A stretch of DNA of 64,000 bases from Chrysoperla carnea (GCF_905475395.1 NC_058337.1:83446368-83510367), one strand, 5' to 3'; shown: positions 24,911 to 36,137, counted from the stretch's first letter. Notes: generated from the letters alone by a model not told the origin. A program made the numbers and translations.

Positions 24911-25914
24911 CTAAAAATTAAAATTAAAGTATCGATTATCAAATACCGCACCATCGTCACCCTCTTCAGTAATGGGTGTTGCAATACGAGCTGGTGGAGG
25001 GGCTTTAAATTCTGGTGGAATTGGATTTTGAGCAATTTCACGTAAATTTGCATTTGGGTTAGTACTTGGTTGGAACAACAAAGGGGCTGGATTTGTAGCA
25101 TATTGGATTGAATTTCCTGAATTCAAATTATTTGTTGTTTGGAATAATGATGGAGTATTTAAACCAGTATTTTGTGGTAAAAATTGAAATTGTTGAAATT
25201 GTGATGGACCAGCTTGTGTCACTTGACCTCCTACAAGTGCTGCGGGAGCTGGTAAATTATTTGGAAATTGTGCTGGTGTCGCATCTGTCAATTGATTATT
25301 ATCTTCAGCTAAGGCATTTTGATAATTTTCTAATTGTTTTGCAGTATAAGCAGGTTGAGTATTTGCTGGAGCTTGTCGGAACAATTGACCTAAATATTTT
25401 GAACGCCCTATTTGTAATCCACGATAGCTGACACCAGGTTGTAAGACTTGAGCTTGAGGTTGTGGCACTGGCGCTGGGCGATAGGTAAAACCAGAATGTA
25501 AGACTTGTGGTCGTGATAATGGAGCAGCAGCAGGACCATTTTCTACTTGAAAACCATTTTGACCAGCGGTGTAACGTACAGTAACAGTTTTGCCATTTGG
25601 ATCGACGTAACTATATTGTCCACGAATATTACCACTGTTATCCACCACTTCTTGGCGGCTTTGATCTCCAATATTGTAATTCGTTCCTTGTAATGAGTTA
25701 TATTGCGCTTGAATTTGAGCAAATAGTAGCGTGGACGCTACTAATATCAACATATTCTGAAATTTAAACAAGATTTACTTTAGTTTTGGACGATTATTAG
25801 AAAAGTTGACTATAATTCTAAAAATTAGTTCGAAAAATCGCTCAAGATTCTGATGTGATAAATATATTGCCAATATTCCTTCAAAGAACAATTCAAACAT
25901 ACTCCAAAAGCCAT
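24911..25914 (-). CDS. Cuticle protein with RR-1 chitin-binding domain
   Basis: This is a second secreted chitin-binding protein. Exon 2 (25756-24911) follows a TTAAATTTCAG acceptor. The open frame extends upstream to an ATG at 25771, but those five codons span the acceptor and are intronic. The best exon 1 is 25914-25903, coding MAFG before donor GTATGT, in phase 0. The product is then 285 aa with signal peptide MAFGNMLILVASTLLFAQIQA. The RR-1 domain is at about residues 39-78 (GQYSYVDPNGKTVTVRYTAG, NGFQVENG). It is shorter than in the first gene and lacks the GDHLP ending. The tail is rich in Q, P, A and N with two LQ(P/H)SG-type repeats and no QPQYQP array. Exon 1 is inferred from splice sites and phase. 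Confidence 0.88.
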
Positions 25915-26006
25915 CAGTGCAATTTATTTCAAGAAATGAAGAATTAATGATTTGCCAATTAAATTTGATCACCGTTTATATCAATGATAAAGAACACAAG
26001 TAAAGA

Positions 26007-26050
26007 AACTGAAGCAAAATTTGTTTAAACATCGATCGGATCTGTTTATA
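26007..26050 (-). promoter_or_regulatory. Putative core promoter of cuticle gene 2
   Basis: On the - strand TATAAA occupies 26050-26045 and an initiator-like TCAGTT 26012-26007. The spacing of 40 bases is longer than usual, so the true start may be a few bases upstream. Confidence 0.5.
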
Positions 26051-26059
26051 CTTTCGGGC

Positions 26060-28531
26060 AACGCACAGACTTTCACTTATCAAGTAGTAAATGCGAATGA
26101 TAATTATCGGAGTAGGCTTGGTTACTCGAAGGAATTCAATGTATGTTAGAATTCAGTTTTCCATAAACAAACTAATTTTAGGGTATAAAACAGAAATAAA
26201 GAAACTTCAAAAAAATTTTAAGGCTTCAGGCTTTAGAAACTGCGACATTTTTATTACTAAATATGCTTTCACCAAATTAAATTACAAATTAAATTGAACT
26301 GATAGTATAGTTTTAAGTATTGCTAGTAAAACTAAAACACACACCGTTCAGAAAGCTAGTAAATTACTAAGCCATAAAGCTGGACAAGAATCCCGGTGGA
26401 ATAAAATAGAATGAGTTATATTTTTTAAAGTTTGTTTTTAATTGTTTATCGCGTGCAAGCAGTGCATAAACTGACGCATTTGTGTCCTAAGCAATCATAC
26501 TAGTTTCTATTTCATATTCTCTTTCGGGCAGCACTGTCCGGGCCAACATAAGCCAGTGAAATAAGCCAAGCCAGTGCTATAAAATACTGGGTTACTGTAC
26601 TGGCTTAAAACACTGGCTTGGTGTGTACGGGGTATTAGTGGTAAGGCTATTGCAAAAAGTATCAATCGTAAATTATTTTTTGTCAAAAGATTATTTTTGC
26701 CTTTGAAGATTATTTTTTCTTCTCTGTTATTATGCTTTAAAACTTAGCTTTTTGTGGCAAGGCTTTTGGAGCGATTTTACTCATATTACTATTTAAGTAA
26801 TGCACTTTATAGCTCTGTGATATTTTTACAAAATTTTAACACACTGGGTTTTTTTTCTGGGCTATCGTACTTACGAACTAAACTAATAAAACCCTATATT
26901 GTATTTTAAATGTATTAGTTTAAAAAAGTTAGCCATAGGTATGCATACTATTCATGCGAGAAAAGCATGGTTATTTTCAGTTTTTTTTTAGGAAACATTT
27001 CTACAAACACAAAATATTTGAATTTACCTATGTAGGATATGAAAACAATTAACTATGGTAATTGTTACTTATCTTGTTTTAAATAATGAAAATATTTTAC
27101 ATATACTTGGTATGGATATATATAATTTATGATTTAGTTTCATGACATCAAGGTAAGCAATAATTTGAACGTGTACACAGTTCATTAAATAATATACGTG
27201 CAATCTTCACCTTATAAATAAATAGTTACGAAGTTGATTTATTGAGAATATAGACCATAAAATCCTCTTCGATATGAAATTACATAGAATTATTACGATT
27301 AAATAATTGTTATCTAATGATTTATTGATTTAAAATTTCTTTTTTGCAATTAATAAAGAATAGGTAATTAAATCAAGTACATTAATCATCATATTCAACA
27401 AACCGTGCATTTAAGATATTTTAATAAATAATAAAAATAATTTCATTGATTTCCTCTTCAATAAAAAAATTCATAAAATATTTTTAAAATAGAAAAAAAC
27501 CAATCATGTCAAATTTTATCCACCCTATTTCTATGTTTAAAATAGCAAACAGCAAAATTTTTATCTATTGAAGTCAAAAAATGTTCTATAGCTGTACAAC
27601 AATATTGATGAATTGTCCATTCTTTTTTTTAGTTAGTCTTTGACTTTAGGAAGAGAAGTTTCCTAATAAGTTTTCAATAACATGAGACCAAAATATTATT
27701 TTATTTCTAAAAATTCTGGAAAATATGGCGTTTTCTTTCACGACTTCCAGAAAGTTTTTTATTAGTGACATTACAAAAAAATACTTTTAAGACGCTCTTA
27801 TCAGCTAGAATTGCATGTATATATAAATGCAACAGATTCTTTCAAGGACCGATGATAATACAATAATTTAATAATTTTATCCGAGTATCCTGAAGAGGAT
27901 CACCGGGATGCGATAATCTTATCTTTTATTTTAAAATTATTATCTAAGGTGCCTTTGTATTTTCATGCGCAACTTTGTATCTAAAAAGCACACAATCTTT
28001 TAGTTTGCAAAACTAATAAATAAATTATAGTTTAAAAAACTCAAAAGCATGCTTTATTACATTAAAAAGGGGAAAATAATTTTAATCTTAATGTAAAATT
28101 CAAAGCTCCAATTTTTCAATACAGAAAATTTAAGAAATATCTTAAAAATTAATGCACGTATTCTACTAATCGACTTTGAATATATATACGTAGAATTATT
28201 ATAAATATGACTGCTTTTCCAAATACTCTATCTCAAAAATAAGGAATTAACAGAATTATTCACAGAATAGGCAGGCAGTTACTAGCAGAATCACTTTGTC
28301 GGTATAATCGCGTAAGCCGTACGCTGTTAGATTTTATTACTTGAAAGGAATTTATAACTGAATGATTGAGGTATATTAAATCATACTACCATTACATTTG
28401 GGACATATAACGTACAAATACATTTTTTTAGATTACGAATTAGTCAGGTAAGTGCATACCAAATGAATATTTAAAAAATATAAAGCAGCATAAAAGCTTT
28501 CGTCTATGTATATATGGAGGATTTTGTGCCT
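26060..28531. other. Non-coding, AT-rich intergenic stretch
   Basis: No supported gene. CCAAGCCAGTG at 26566-26576 pairs with CACTGGCTTGG at 26611-26621, and CCAGTG motifs are repeated around them, which suggests a small mobile-element remnant. A repeat fragment related to about 23575-23705 lies at about 27775-27875. Confidence 0.45.
26566..26621. repeat. Short inverted repeat (CCAAGCCAGTG)
   Basis: Perfect 11-bp arms 34 bases apart in a locally GC-richer patch with further CCAGTG copies at 26552 and about 26588-26602. It is probably a transposon-terminus remnant; the family is unknown. Confidence 0.4.
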
Positions 28532-29097
28532 CTAATGAACCCTAATACTCATACCAATGATTTTGGGCTGCTTTATATTTTCATAGAACTGGTTTGGCAT
28601 ACATGGCATATAAAGTTCAATTCGGTATTCGAAAATATTCGATTGTATGTAACGATTGTTTCCTGTTCCAAAGATACGATTTAATAAACATACTCCAATC
28701 AAGAATAAATTCCGTCCAAAATAAAAAAAATCCATCGGTGCATAAACGGCTCTTTCGACAGTAACTATTTTGTGGCGCATCAGATATTGTTTGATAAAAT
28801 CACATGACAGCAAATCATCCCCGTAATTTACACTAGGACATATCACTTGTAAAAACATTCGAAAATAATTTTTTTGGTTTAACTAATTAAAAAATTTTAT
28901 AAACACTTTAATAGACATATTAATTAACATTTAATAATATATTAATATAGTTTAAAAAAACTTTTTAATTAATCAAAAAAAAAAAATTAAAATTAATTAC
29001 ACAACACCGTGGTTGTAGGTACATTTGCCATTGAAAAACAAATTTTGTAATAGTAATTTCACTTGTAACTTTTACTCACCATAGCACTAGTACTCAT
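28532..29097 (-). CDS. Possible two-exon gene of unknown function
   Basis: I do not recognise the product. On the - strand a TATA box and initiator lead, with no intervening ATG, to an ATG at 29097-29095. Exon 1 codes MSTSAM (29097-29080) and ends at a perfect donor, GTGAGT. An acceptor, TTTTTTAATTAG, ends at 28883, and the following frame stays open in phase 0 from 28882 to a stop at 28532. The predicted protein is 122 aa. It has no confident signal peptide, transmembrane segment or known domain. It has several cysteines (ICPS, SCDF, VCLL, MPCMP). The promoter and exon 1 resemble those of the cuticle genes. Exon 2 is the uncertain part; it may lie elsewhere, or this may be a decayed gene. 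Confidence 0.35.
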
Positions 29098-29214
29098 GAT
29101 TATAACCGTAATAACTTAAGTAATCACTTATACACACACGATCACGATTTAATTACTGAGGAGGACTATGTTGTTAATAATATGATGTTTGATCCAATGA
29201 AATGGCCAAAACAC

Positions 29215-29251
29215 ACTGGACAATCAGATGTATATCATGGTTACTTTTATA
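29215..29251 (-). promoter_or_regulatory. Core promoter (TATA box and initiator)
   Basis: On the - strand TATAAAAG spans 29251-29244 and an initiator CCAGTG has its A at 29217, 34 bases from the start of the TATA box. The leader to the first ATG at 29097 is 120 bases and contains no other ATG. Confidence 0.6.
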
Positions 29252-29754
29252 TGTTACCCCACGCATTGTAATCATGTGTAAATGGTATACACAAAAAAAA
29301 AAATGTTAAATCAATCATTTTGTTTTTTTTATCTTACTTCTTTTAATGTGAAAGAAAAAAATATGTTAATTCAAGTCTAATTGCGGATCTACTTAAGCTC
29401 TTAAGACATAAATAAAGGCACAGACCATTGTTTTAATAATAATCTACCCGGTAAACTATAATTAAATTGATCGTTATTATTTTTTGCAATTTATAAAATA
29501 CGTAGCTACTGTTTATTTTTAATTCCTGAAAATTTAATTTTGACCACAAGTATAAAACAAGAAAATCATTTCACGTCATATGACTCACCATCTCCAAATT
29601 TTGTCATTTTTGTCAGGTATTAGGCGATTAGGTTATAAGCGCATAGTGAAACGAAATTTTTATTCTTCTTTTTATCTGGCTTTTAGAGGATTGACAATAG
29701 TGGGTTTGCTAAAAGAGAAAATTGTTATTTAAATCGTTGCTCTATAGTGTCGAA

Positions 29755-30112
29755 CTTCTAACTATTTGACTTTCGTGTTTTTCACGAGGTCCACACGAAT
29801 AACTTTCCAGCATAATAAAAAGTTATAAAATATTTAAAAAATAAAAACTCGATTGACTCGATGAAATTATTTTCGGATCATATTGCCGTTAATACGTTTC
29901 GAACGGCACCTCAATGAAGTCGATATCATTTGTTGTCCGTGCGATATCGGTCTGGAAAAAATTTTTAAAAAATTTTGCCCGGCTCGATACGTTCTGCATA
30001 GTGTTATGAAATTCTTTTCGAATCATTTTGCCGTTAATATGCTTCGATCGGCAACTCAACGAAGTCGATAGCATTTTTTGTTCACGCGACGAAAAACATG
30101 TCTACGGACGTA

Positions 30113-30153
<41 letters not shown>

Positions 30154-30283
30154 TTCTTCTCAAAATTAGTGTTAATGCCTTGTCCAAGCCATGAAACGTA
30201 AAGATATGTTGAAAATTTCGATTTCGAAAATCGACCCATTACAATAACTTCCTATTGTGGGAAGTTAAAAACTTGCCATATCA
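29755..30283 (+). repeat. Dispersed repeat carrying a CA microsatellite
   Basis: The copy runs from the CACGAGGTCCACACGAATAA block through a CA array (30117-30150) to CTTCTCAAAATTAGTGTTAA and CCCATTACAATAACTTCC. An inverted copy of the same family lies at 36315-36690. No coding frame was recognised and the class is unknown. Confidence 0.65.
30117..30150. repeat. CA dinucleotide microsatellite
   Basis: About 16 CA units, within the dispersed repeat. The inverted copy has a shorter GT run at 36432-36451. Confidence 0.95.
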
Positions 30284-30727
30284 TGTTTTTGTACACATTG
30301 TCTTGACAATAGCTTTCTCTTAATATATACGTCAGGCAAAAAAAATCCGTCGAAAATCATGAAAATCGAAAACTGGATTTACATAAATTCGACATTCCAG
30401 TAATGATTGAAACCTGCTTTTTCTTTATTACCAAACTTATCTTTAGCACTCCTACAAAAAGCGGCAAAAATAATAAAAGAAATTTCGCTTCATTATAAGC
30501 GCACGGTATAATTTTAAGACGCGATAAAATACTTAACTTAAAATAGAGGCTAAAAACAGCAATGTTGTAAAAGTTCAAAGCTTTTGTTTGGCTGTTGAAG
30601 GTTCCGCTTTTTCTAAACAGAAGGAATATCTGTGTTTTTTATTTTTAATTTGAAGGCTGCTCTAGTCTCGATTGTTCTTTGCTATGTTAACTGGTGAAAA
30701 TTATTCACCTTATAATTAAATAACGTA

Positions 30728-30798
30728 GGTGGAAGCGCATATAAACGCATTGAATATATCCGTGTATGACAAAACTACATGAAACTAACGCTTCCACC
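30728..30798. repeat. 71-bp mini inverted-repeat element
   Basis: GGTGGAAGCG at 30728-30737 pairs perfectly with CGCTTCCACC at 30789-30798. Related sequence occurs at 6091-6139 and single arms at about 17885, 35310 and 41230. Confidence 0.6.
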
Positions 30799-31085
30799 AT
30801 TATTATATAGGAGTAATGTGTATTTTAAATATAATAAATATCATATGAACAAAGAGCAATAACGATATCGGAAAAAGTCAAAAGGAATTTTAAAAGAAGA
30901 GGAAAGGATAAGGAAGGCTTTCAATTGCCATATGAGAAAAAAATTACATATCGAAAAACGCATGTTGCTCATTTTTAGGTAAAAATATTTTTAAGGAGGG
31001 TGACTCGCCATTAATAGAAAAAAATAAATTAGTAGATAATGCTCTGAATTTTTAGTATGTTATAGTTAACGAAATGTATTATTGT

Positions 31086-31255
31086 ATAAAACAAAAATTT
31101 GGGTATCTTATCGATCAATTAAGAGAGGAATTAATTAATTAAAAATACACTAAATAACATAACCTGTTATGAGGATGGTTATGTTATTTATTGTATTTTT
31201 AATTAAGAATTATTCTCTTAATTGATCGACAAGGTACCCAAATTTTTGTTTTATA
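31086..31255. repeat. Long hairpin element
   Basis: ACAAAAATTTGGGTATC... at the left pairs with GGTACCCAAATTTTTGT at the right. The arms continue through CGATCAATTAAGAGA and TAAAAATACA.TAAATAACATAACC. They total about 75 bases each around a loop of about 15 bases. RNA from here could fold into a long stem. Confidence 0.75.
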
Positions 31256-31260
31256 TAATA

Positions 31261-32068
31261 CTAGCTGACCCGGTGAACTTCGTATCACCTGCAACTTTTT
31301 TTTTTACAACTTTTGGTTCGTGATTATGTCAACCTTTAGACTCTAATTTATTTTTGTCAAAAATTAACACTGGTTGTATTATCTACGGTTAAAATGGTAT
31401 TAGGTTATTAAATGAAACTTGTTTGTCATTTTAACATGTTTTATGTGTTTTATTAACACAACAAAATATAATCAACACATAACAAAACATAATAAATATA
31501 TCTATTCAATTTAAAGCTTTTTGATAAACTACGTTTTTAGTTTGGTTTTTCGGAGCATAAATATATAAAGACCATGGCTTTCCTACACGTGAACACGCGA
31601 CATATAGTTGTCCATGCGAGAAGCATGGAAATTCTAAATTAATCCCGCAAACTTCCAACGACTGGCCTTGCGATTTGTTTATGATCATCGCAAAGGCCAG
31701 GCGCACGGGTATGTTAATAAACATACACAATAAACACAAATAAAACAAAAGTAATAACAAACATTCTTCTTGAGTTTCTTCTTGAAATTTTTGGTTATGT
31801 TTTACAAACTGAATATAGATAAATAGTATAACTTCGCAGTATACTTGTACGCATCTTCCTATATATTGAACAATTTTGGTACACTCTTGCAACCTTGAGG
31901 ATCAAGCGTAACAATAGCGATTCCGATACAAAACTAATAAATTTTGATTTCTTTAGTTTAATTTTTGGGTTTTTTTTAATTTAGTTTAGTTTAATTTTGA
32001 AAATCGGTCCAGCCGTTTTTGAGTTTTAGCGAGACTAACGCACAGCAATTTATTTTTATATATGCAGA
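31261..32068 (-). mobile_element. Helitron remnant with helicase fragment
   Basis: On the - strand the element starts at 32068 with TCTGCATATATAAAAAT, preceded by A, and carries the insect Helitron 5' motif (GCGTTAGTCTCGCTAAAACT, then ACGGCTGGACCGATTTT). It ends at 31261 with GGGTCAGCTAG followed by T. It is 808 bp, so nearly all of an autonomous Helitron (several kb) is gone. What remains inside is the last part of the helicase. It lies within the arms of the older inverted-repeat element. Confidence 0.8.
31506..31703 (-). pseudogene. Helitron Rep/helicase, C-terminal fragment
   Basis: The last 65 residues read RLAFAMIINKSQGQSLEVCG, then FSHGQLYVACSRVGKP and IYAPKNQTKNVVYQKAL. These match the C-terminal motifs of PIF1-like helicases in Helitrons (the INKSQGQ and YVACSRV motifs). 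The open frame extends upstream to 31892, but that part is unlike helicase, so the deletion junction is near 31705. The Walker motifs and the Rep domain are absent. Confidence 0.85.
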
Positions 32069-32089
32069 TCAATAAAATTAAAAAAAAAA

Positions 32090-32353
32090 CCCAACCCAAC
32101 CCAACCCAACCCACACCCACACCCACACCCACACCCACACCCACACCCACAACCACACCCACACCCACACCCACACCCACACTCAACCCAACCCAACCCA
32201 ACTTAACCCAACCTAACCCAACCTAACCCAGCCTAACCCAGCCTAACCCAACCTAACCCAGCCTAACCCAGCCTAACCCAACCTAACCCAACCTAACCCA
32301 ACCTAACCCAACCTAACCCAACCCAACCCAACCCAACCCAACCCAACCCAACC
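32090..32353. repeat. Telomere-like CCTAA/CCCAA minisatellite
   Basis: The outer parts are CCCAA pentamers. The core 32205-32320 is a decamer alternating CCTAA with CCCAA (sometimes CCCAG). A CCCACA array occupies about 32108-32180. CCTAA is the complement of TTAGG, the ancestral insect telomere repeat. The array starts 22 bases from the Helitron end at 32068. It could be an interstitial telomeric block or an expansion of a dispersed GGTTAG tail. Confidence 0.85.
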
Positions 32354-32359
32354 AAAAAT

Positions 32360-32545
32360 TACAAAAATTGTGTTTTTTTGAATTTTTTATGATTTTTTCG
32401 ATTTTTACAAATTGCAAAAGTGTAAAAAAAGTTTTTGTTTCCGATTTCGATAAAACTAAGTTTATAAGGTAATTTTGACCGGAAAATTACAAAAATCGTG
32501 TTTATTTGACCATTAAATGAGTAATTTTCGAGATATTTTATGAAT
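32360..32545. repeat. Dispersed repeat shared with 41650-41960
   Basis: Both copies contain CGATTTTxACAAAxTGCAAAA-like sequence, then TCCxATTTCGATAAAA and AAGxTAATTTTGACC followed by ACAAAAATxG. There is no coding frame; class unknown. Confidence 0.5.
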
Positions 32546-32559
32546 CTGACTGTAGAGCC

Positions 32560-33125
32560 AACATTTTCATTCCGTTCAGTCTCTGAAATTATTCCGCATT
32601 GAATCTAATTATTCCGAAATTGTCCTTTTCATTTCAATTACGATTCATTACTGTTTCGGACACACAGTAATAAGTTGGACAAAGACCCAAGATATTTGTT
32701 ATTCATTTTATTACATTAGTTTTTTAAGAAACTGTCCGAAACAAAAGGTAATCAATTTTTAAAATGAAAATACAAACATTTATAATTTATTGTAAGAGAA
32801 CACTAAATTATAAAATGAATATTCTTAACAAAGATAGCTCTAAACACATATTAAATAGATATAGACAGTACAGATAACATTTAATAAATAAAGATCGACA
32901 TATAAGATTTAAATGTAAGTAGGTTTGAACTATCCTTGTTTAATAAATAAATGGTATATGTACAGTTATCAAGTCCCACGGGAATGCTATCGAACGGGAT
33001 AAAAAGTATCCTATGTCCTTCTCCTGGCTCTATACTACCTCCCTGCCAATTTTCAGCTAAATCGGTTCAGCCGTTCTTTACTTATAAGTAGTCTAACTAA
33101 CACGACTTTGTTTTATGTATATAGA
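32560..33125 (-). mobile_element. Helitron 5'-end fragment
   Basis: On the - strand it starts at 33125 (A, then TCTATATACATAAAACAAAG) and shows the typical subterminal ACGGCTGAACCGATTT and AGGACATAGGATACTTTTT. The matching 3' end was not found, so the lower boundary is open. It may have been truncated by, or form a composite with, the Helitron at 31261-32068. Confidence 0.6.
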
Positions 33126-33225
33126 TTATATTTCGTGAACTATAACATACTAAAAATTCGGATCTTTATCTACTAATTTATTTTTTCTATTATTGCCGAG
33201 GGAACTTCCTTAATATTATTTTTTC

Positions 33226-34194
33226 CATTTATTAAGTACAAATATTTTAAATATTATTATTTTTCCCCTTTTAAGGTAAAAATAATTTATCAGAGAAATT
33301 CCGAAGCCGAATTCGAATTCAGCATCCTAAAAAACTGTTCTATTAAATCAATGTGACAAAAAAAATCAAATTTTATCAACCAGAGTAATTTATGATGGCG
33401 TCAATTATTTTGGAGGGAAAATTGCTTTCCAGTGTAACATAACTTCGAATGTAAGGAAAAAGGATTTGTTTCCCATATTTAGGGTTCTCGAAAACATTAT
33501 GTGATACAGAAAAAGTTGTTCAGTGAATTAGAGTCCAGTTAATAAAAATACGATTTATTTCAAAGCTAATGGATTTTTTTCATTTCAAAGCAAATTTTTT
33601 TGGAAGTGCCTGGAATCATTTTTTCTACAAAATTTGAGCTAATAATTTAACGTACATTAATTTAACGTACTCGAATTAAAAAAATACAATAGTTTATAAT
33701 TTTCTAATTTATAGCGTGGTAAAAAATCGGATATCCGAAAAATATACATAATTGTCAACAGTCATGTGATCTTACTAAAATCGATTTTTTAAGTTACAAT
33801 AAAGTAACATAACCTTCATCGCAGGAATCCAATTATGTCGAAACTATTGTTGTAATATTTTTGGTATTAAACTAAATAGTTAAACGCAAGTTACAAAAAT
33901 GCAAAGAAACCTCTGTATCTATTGCCTATATGTATATTAGTGGAGCGCCGTAACATTTATACCTCGAAATCTAGGGACAGTCAATAAATCTTTATAAAAA
34001 CAGTTCGACTGCATTGTTAAAAGATGACATAATTAAGTTACAAGTGAAATTTAAAAACATCTTAGAACACTATTAAAGTATGTTCCAAACTGAACCGATT
34101 TTGAAGATCATCGCCAATTTTTTAGTTTTTCCTACTACGATGCCACAGACAGACAGACACACAGACACACATGGCGGTCATTTAGTTCGGGGGT
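33226..34194. other. Non-coding intergenic stretch
   Basis: No gene recognised. A CAGA/CACA-type microsatellite (34142-34171) precedes a fragment of the dispersed repeat family below. Confidence 0.45.
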
Positions 34195-34385
34195 TAAAAA
34201 ACAAAAATTTGTGCGATCTTGTGTCTGGGTTCCGTAAGACCCATCTTGTAAATCGAAATATAACAAAAGTTTGGATGTAAAAAATATACTTCATATAAAA
34301 CTAAACAACTTTTGTTTGAAACTTTTTTTTGTCAATATTACAGTTTACTCGTGAGGGCACTAATTAAGTCAGACCATAAATTGTT
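34195..34385 (+). repeat. Fragment of the GGACCCATCTTGTAAA repeat family
   Basis: It contains AAGACCCATCTTGTAAATCG, ACTAAACAACTTTTGTTTGA and TTTACTCGTGAGGGC, all present in the longer copies at 34511 and 42277. Confidence 0.55.
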
Positions 34386-34510
34386 CCAAAAGGCTAGCTA
34401 AGCTTATAGCTAGCTAAGCTTATATTTATAAGAAATATTTTTTTATATTTAAACTTTTGTACTATCTCTTACGGTTTATAAGATGGAGACCCAAGATCGC
34501 ATAAATTTTT

Positions 34511-35061
34511 ATACCATGAATATATGTAATATGCAAGGTATACTAAGTTTAGTCCCAAGTTTGTAACGCTTAAAGATATTCATGCTACGCACAAAATTTT
34601 GCTATAGGTGTTCATAGAATCACCTAATTAGTCCATTTCCGGTTGTCCGTCCGTCCGTCCGTCTGTTTACACGATAACAAAAAAACGAAAAAAGATATCC
34701 AGCTGAAATTACAGCGTACTCAGGACGTAAAAAGTGAGGTCGAGTTCGTAAATGAGCATCATAGGTCAATTGGGTCTTGGGTCCGTAGGACCCATCTTGT
34801 AAACCGTTAGAGATAGAACAGAAGTTTAAATATAAAAAATTTTCCTTTGTTTGAAACATTTTTTCGTAAGCATCTCTGTTTACCCGTGAGGGCGCCAATT
34901 AGGTAGAAGTTTTATAGTATGTACTATACTTGAATATCAGTTATGTATCTATGTGTTACATGCATTTATGTGTTAATTACTGTTATGTGATAAAGAAATC
35001 AACACTGATTATGCATGGTCTTTCAATAATTAACTCAGTCAATTGTTTGTTTTCACTTGTT
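34511..35061 (+). repeat. Dispersed repeat family, long copy 1
   Basis: It begins near ATACCATGAATATATG and continues through AGTTTAGTCCCAAGTTTGTA, CACCTAATTAGTCCATTT, a GTCC/GTCT microsatellite and GGGTCCGTAGGACCCATCTT to TCAGTCAATTGTTTGTTTTC. The copy at 42277-42858 matches along the whole length. An inverted fragment abuts it at 34445-34500. It has no credible coding capacity. Confidence 0.7.
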
Positions 35062-36130
35062 TTTGTTTAACTTTTGTATGTCAGCTTATATCAATGCAGT
35101 CGAACAGCTTTTACTGGTATTAAACTTATTTGACTGGCCCCGAAGCCTCGCGCGATTCCAAAATTTTACGATTACCTTCTGTTATATAACATAAATTACG
35201 ATTTATTTTGAAAGATTATTTTTTGGAATAGTTATAGAAGCATAAGACTAGGTAAAAATACTAAATGCAATTCTGGAATGCATAAGCTGCGAAAAAAGAT
35301 TTACAATTTGGTGGGAGCGATGGGAAAAAATATATTTAAGTGGAAATTGCATTTATAAAGATAAATAATTATGGAAAAATTCTAAATTTTTTAAGTATAT
35401 TTTCAAATTCGTATGGGTAATTTCATAATTACTTTTTAGAATATTAATCTCTCGAAAATTTAAGTTAAGGGATGTTGAGCACCTCGTATCATAGTTTTTT
35501 TAAACTAAAATTTATTCCGATTAAACATTTATTTGAAATCGAAAATTCCACACAAAAACAACACTTTTTAGAGCAAAGATTTGCATCCATTAATTGTAAA
35601 AGTAAAAATATTTTTCCAACAATGCAATTTATTTCGTTCTAAAGTACGATTTTGACACCAGACCGTTATAAATTTTTTTTAATGATATGAACATAGAGGT
35701 AAAAATTCAAATATAGATAATATTGAAACGTGAATATTGTCCGAATATTTTTTAAGTCACGACCGTCAAAAATTTGAAGAAAACGATGTTTGATGAATGT
35801 TTTATGTTAATTATAATAATTTAAGTATTTCAAGACAAATTATTGTTAAGAATAAAAAATTGCATAATTTATAACAATATTTTGAAGAAATTGTAAAATT
35901 TGCCTCTGGTATTAAAATACAAACATACCTATGATTATTATGACCCTACCCAATTTTTGGTATACAAATTATTTATTCATCACTTTGTCGCGAATGTTTT
36001 AATGCAATTTTTATAATCCCTTTTGCAAATCCTATTGAATCACATAGTACTTAGTTAATTCTTAAAATATATTATGAATCATGGTTAATATTCAAATATT
36101 AATTGGATTAAAGGTATTGGGCCAAGAAAC
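35062..36130. other. Non-coding intergenic stretch
   Basis: No gene recognised. The motif GGTGGGAGCGATGGGAAAAA (about 35310) belongs to the mini inverted-repeat family. Confidence 0.45.
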
Positions 36131-36137
36131 GGAAGTA

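Larger units (their letters stand above)
30985..33225. mobile_element. Inverted-repeat element filled by nested insertions
   Basis: About 80 bases at 30995-31078 (AGAAAAAAATAAATTAGTAG, TTTTTAGTATGTTATAGTTA, ACGAAAT) recur in inverted order at about 33128-33212. They look like the two arms of one MITE that was later split by a hairpin element, two Helitron pieces and a telomere-like minisatellite. The outer edges are approximate. Confidence 0.55.

Noticed and set aside
31986-32201. 71-aa glycine/valine-rich frame
   Set aside because: It is a translation of the CCCACA/CCCAA minisatellite.
32090-32353. A true chromosome end
   Set aside because: The array is short, degenerate and has unique and repeat sequence on both sides, so it is interstitial.
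34620-34898. 92-aa frame ending in an RTDGRT-type motif
   Set aside because: It is a translated piece of the dispersed repeat and its microsatellite, not a gene.
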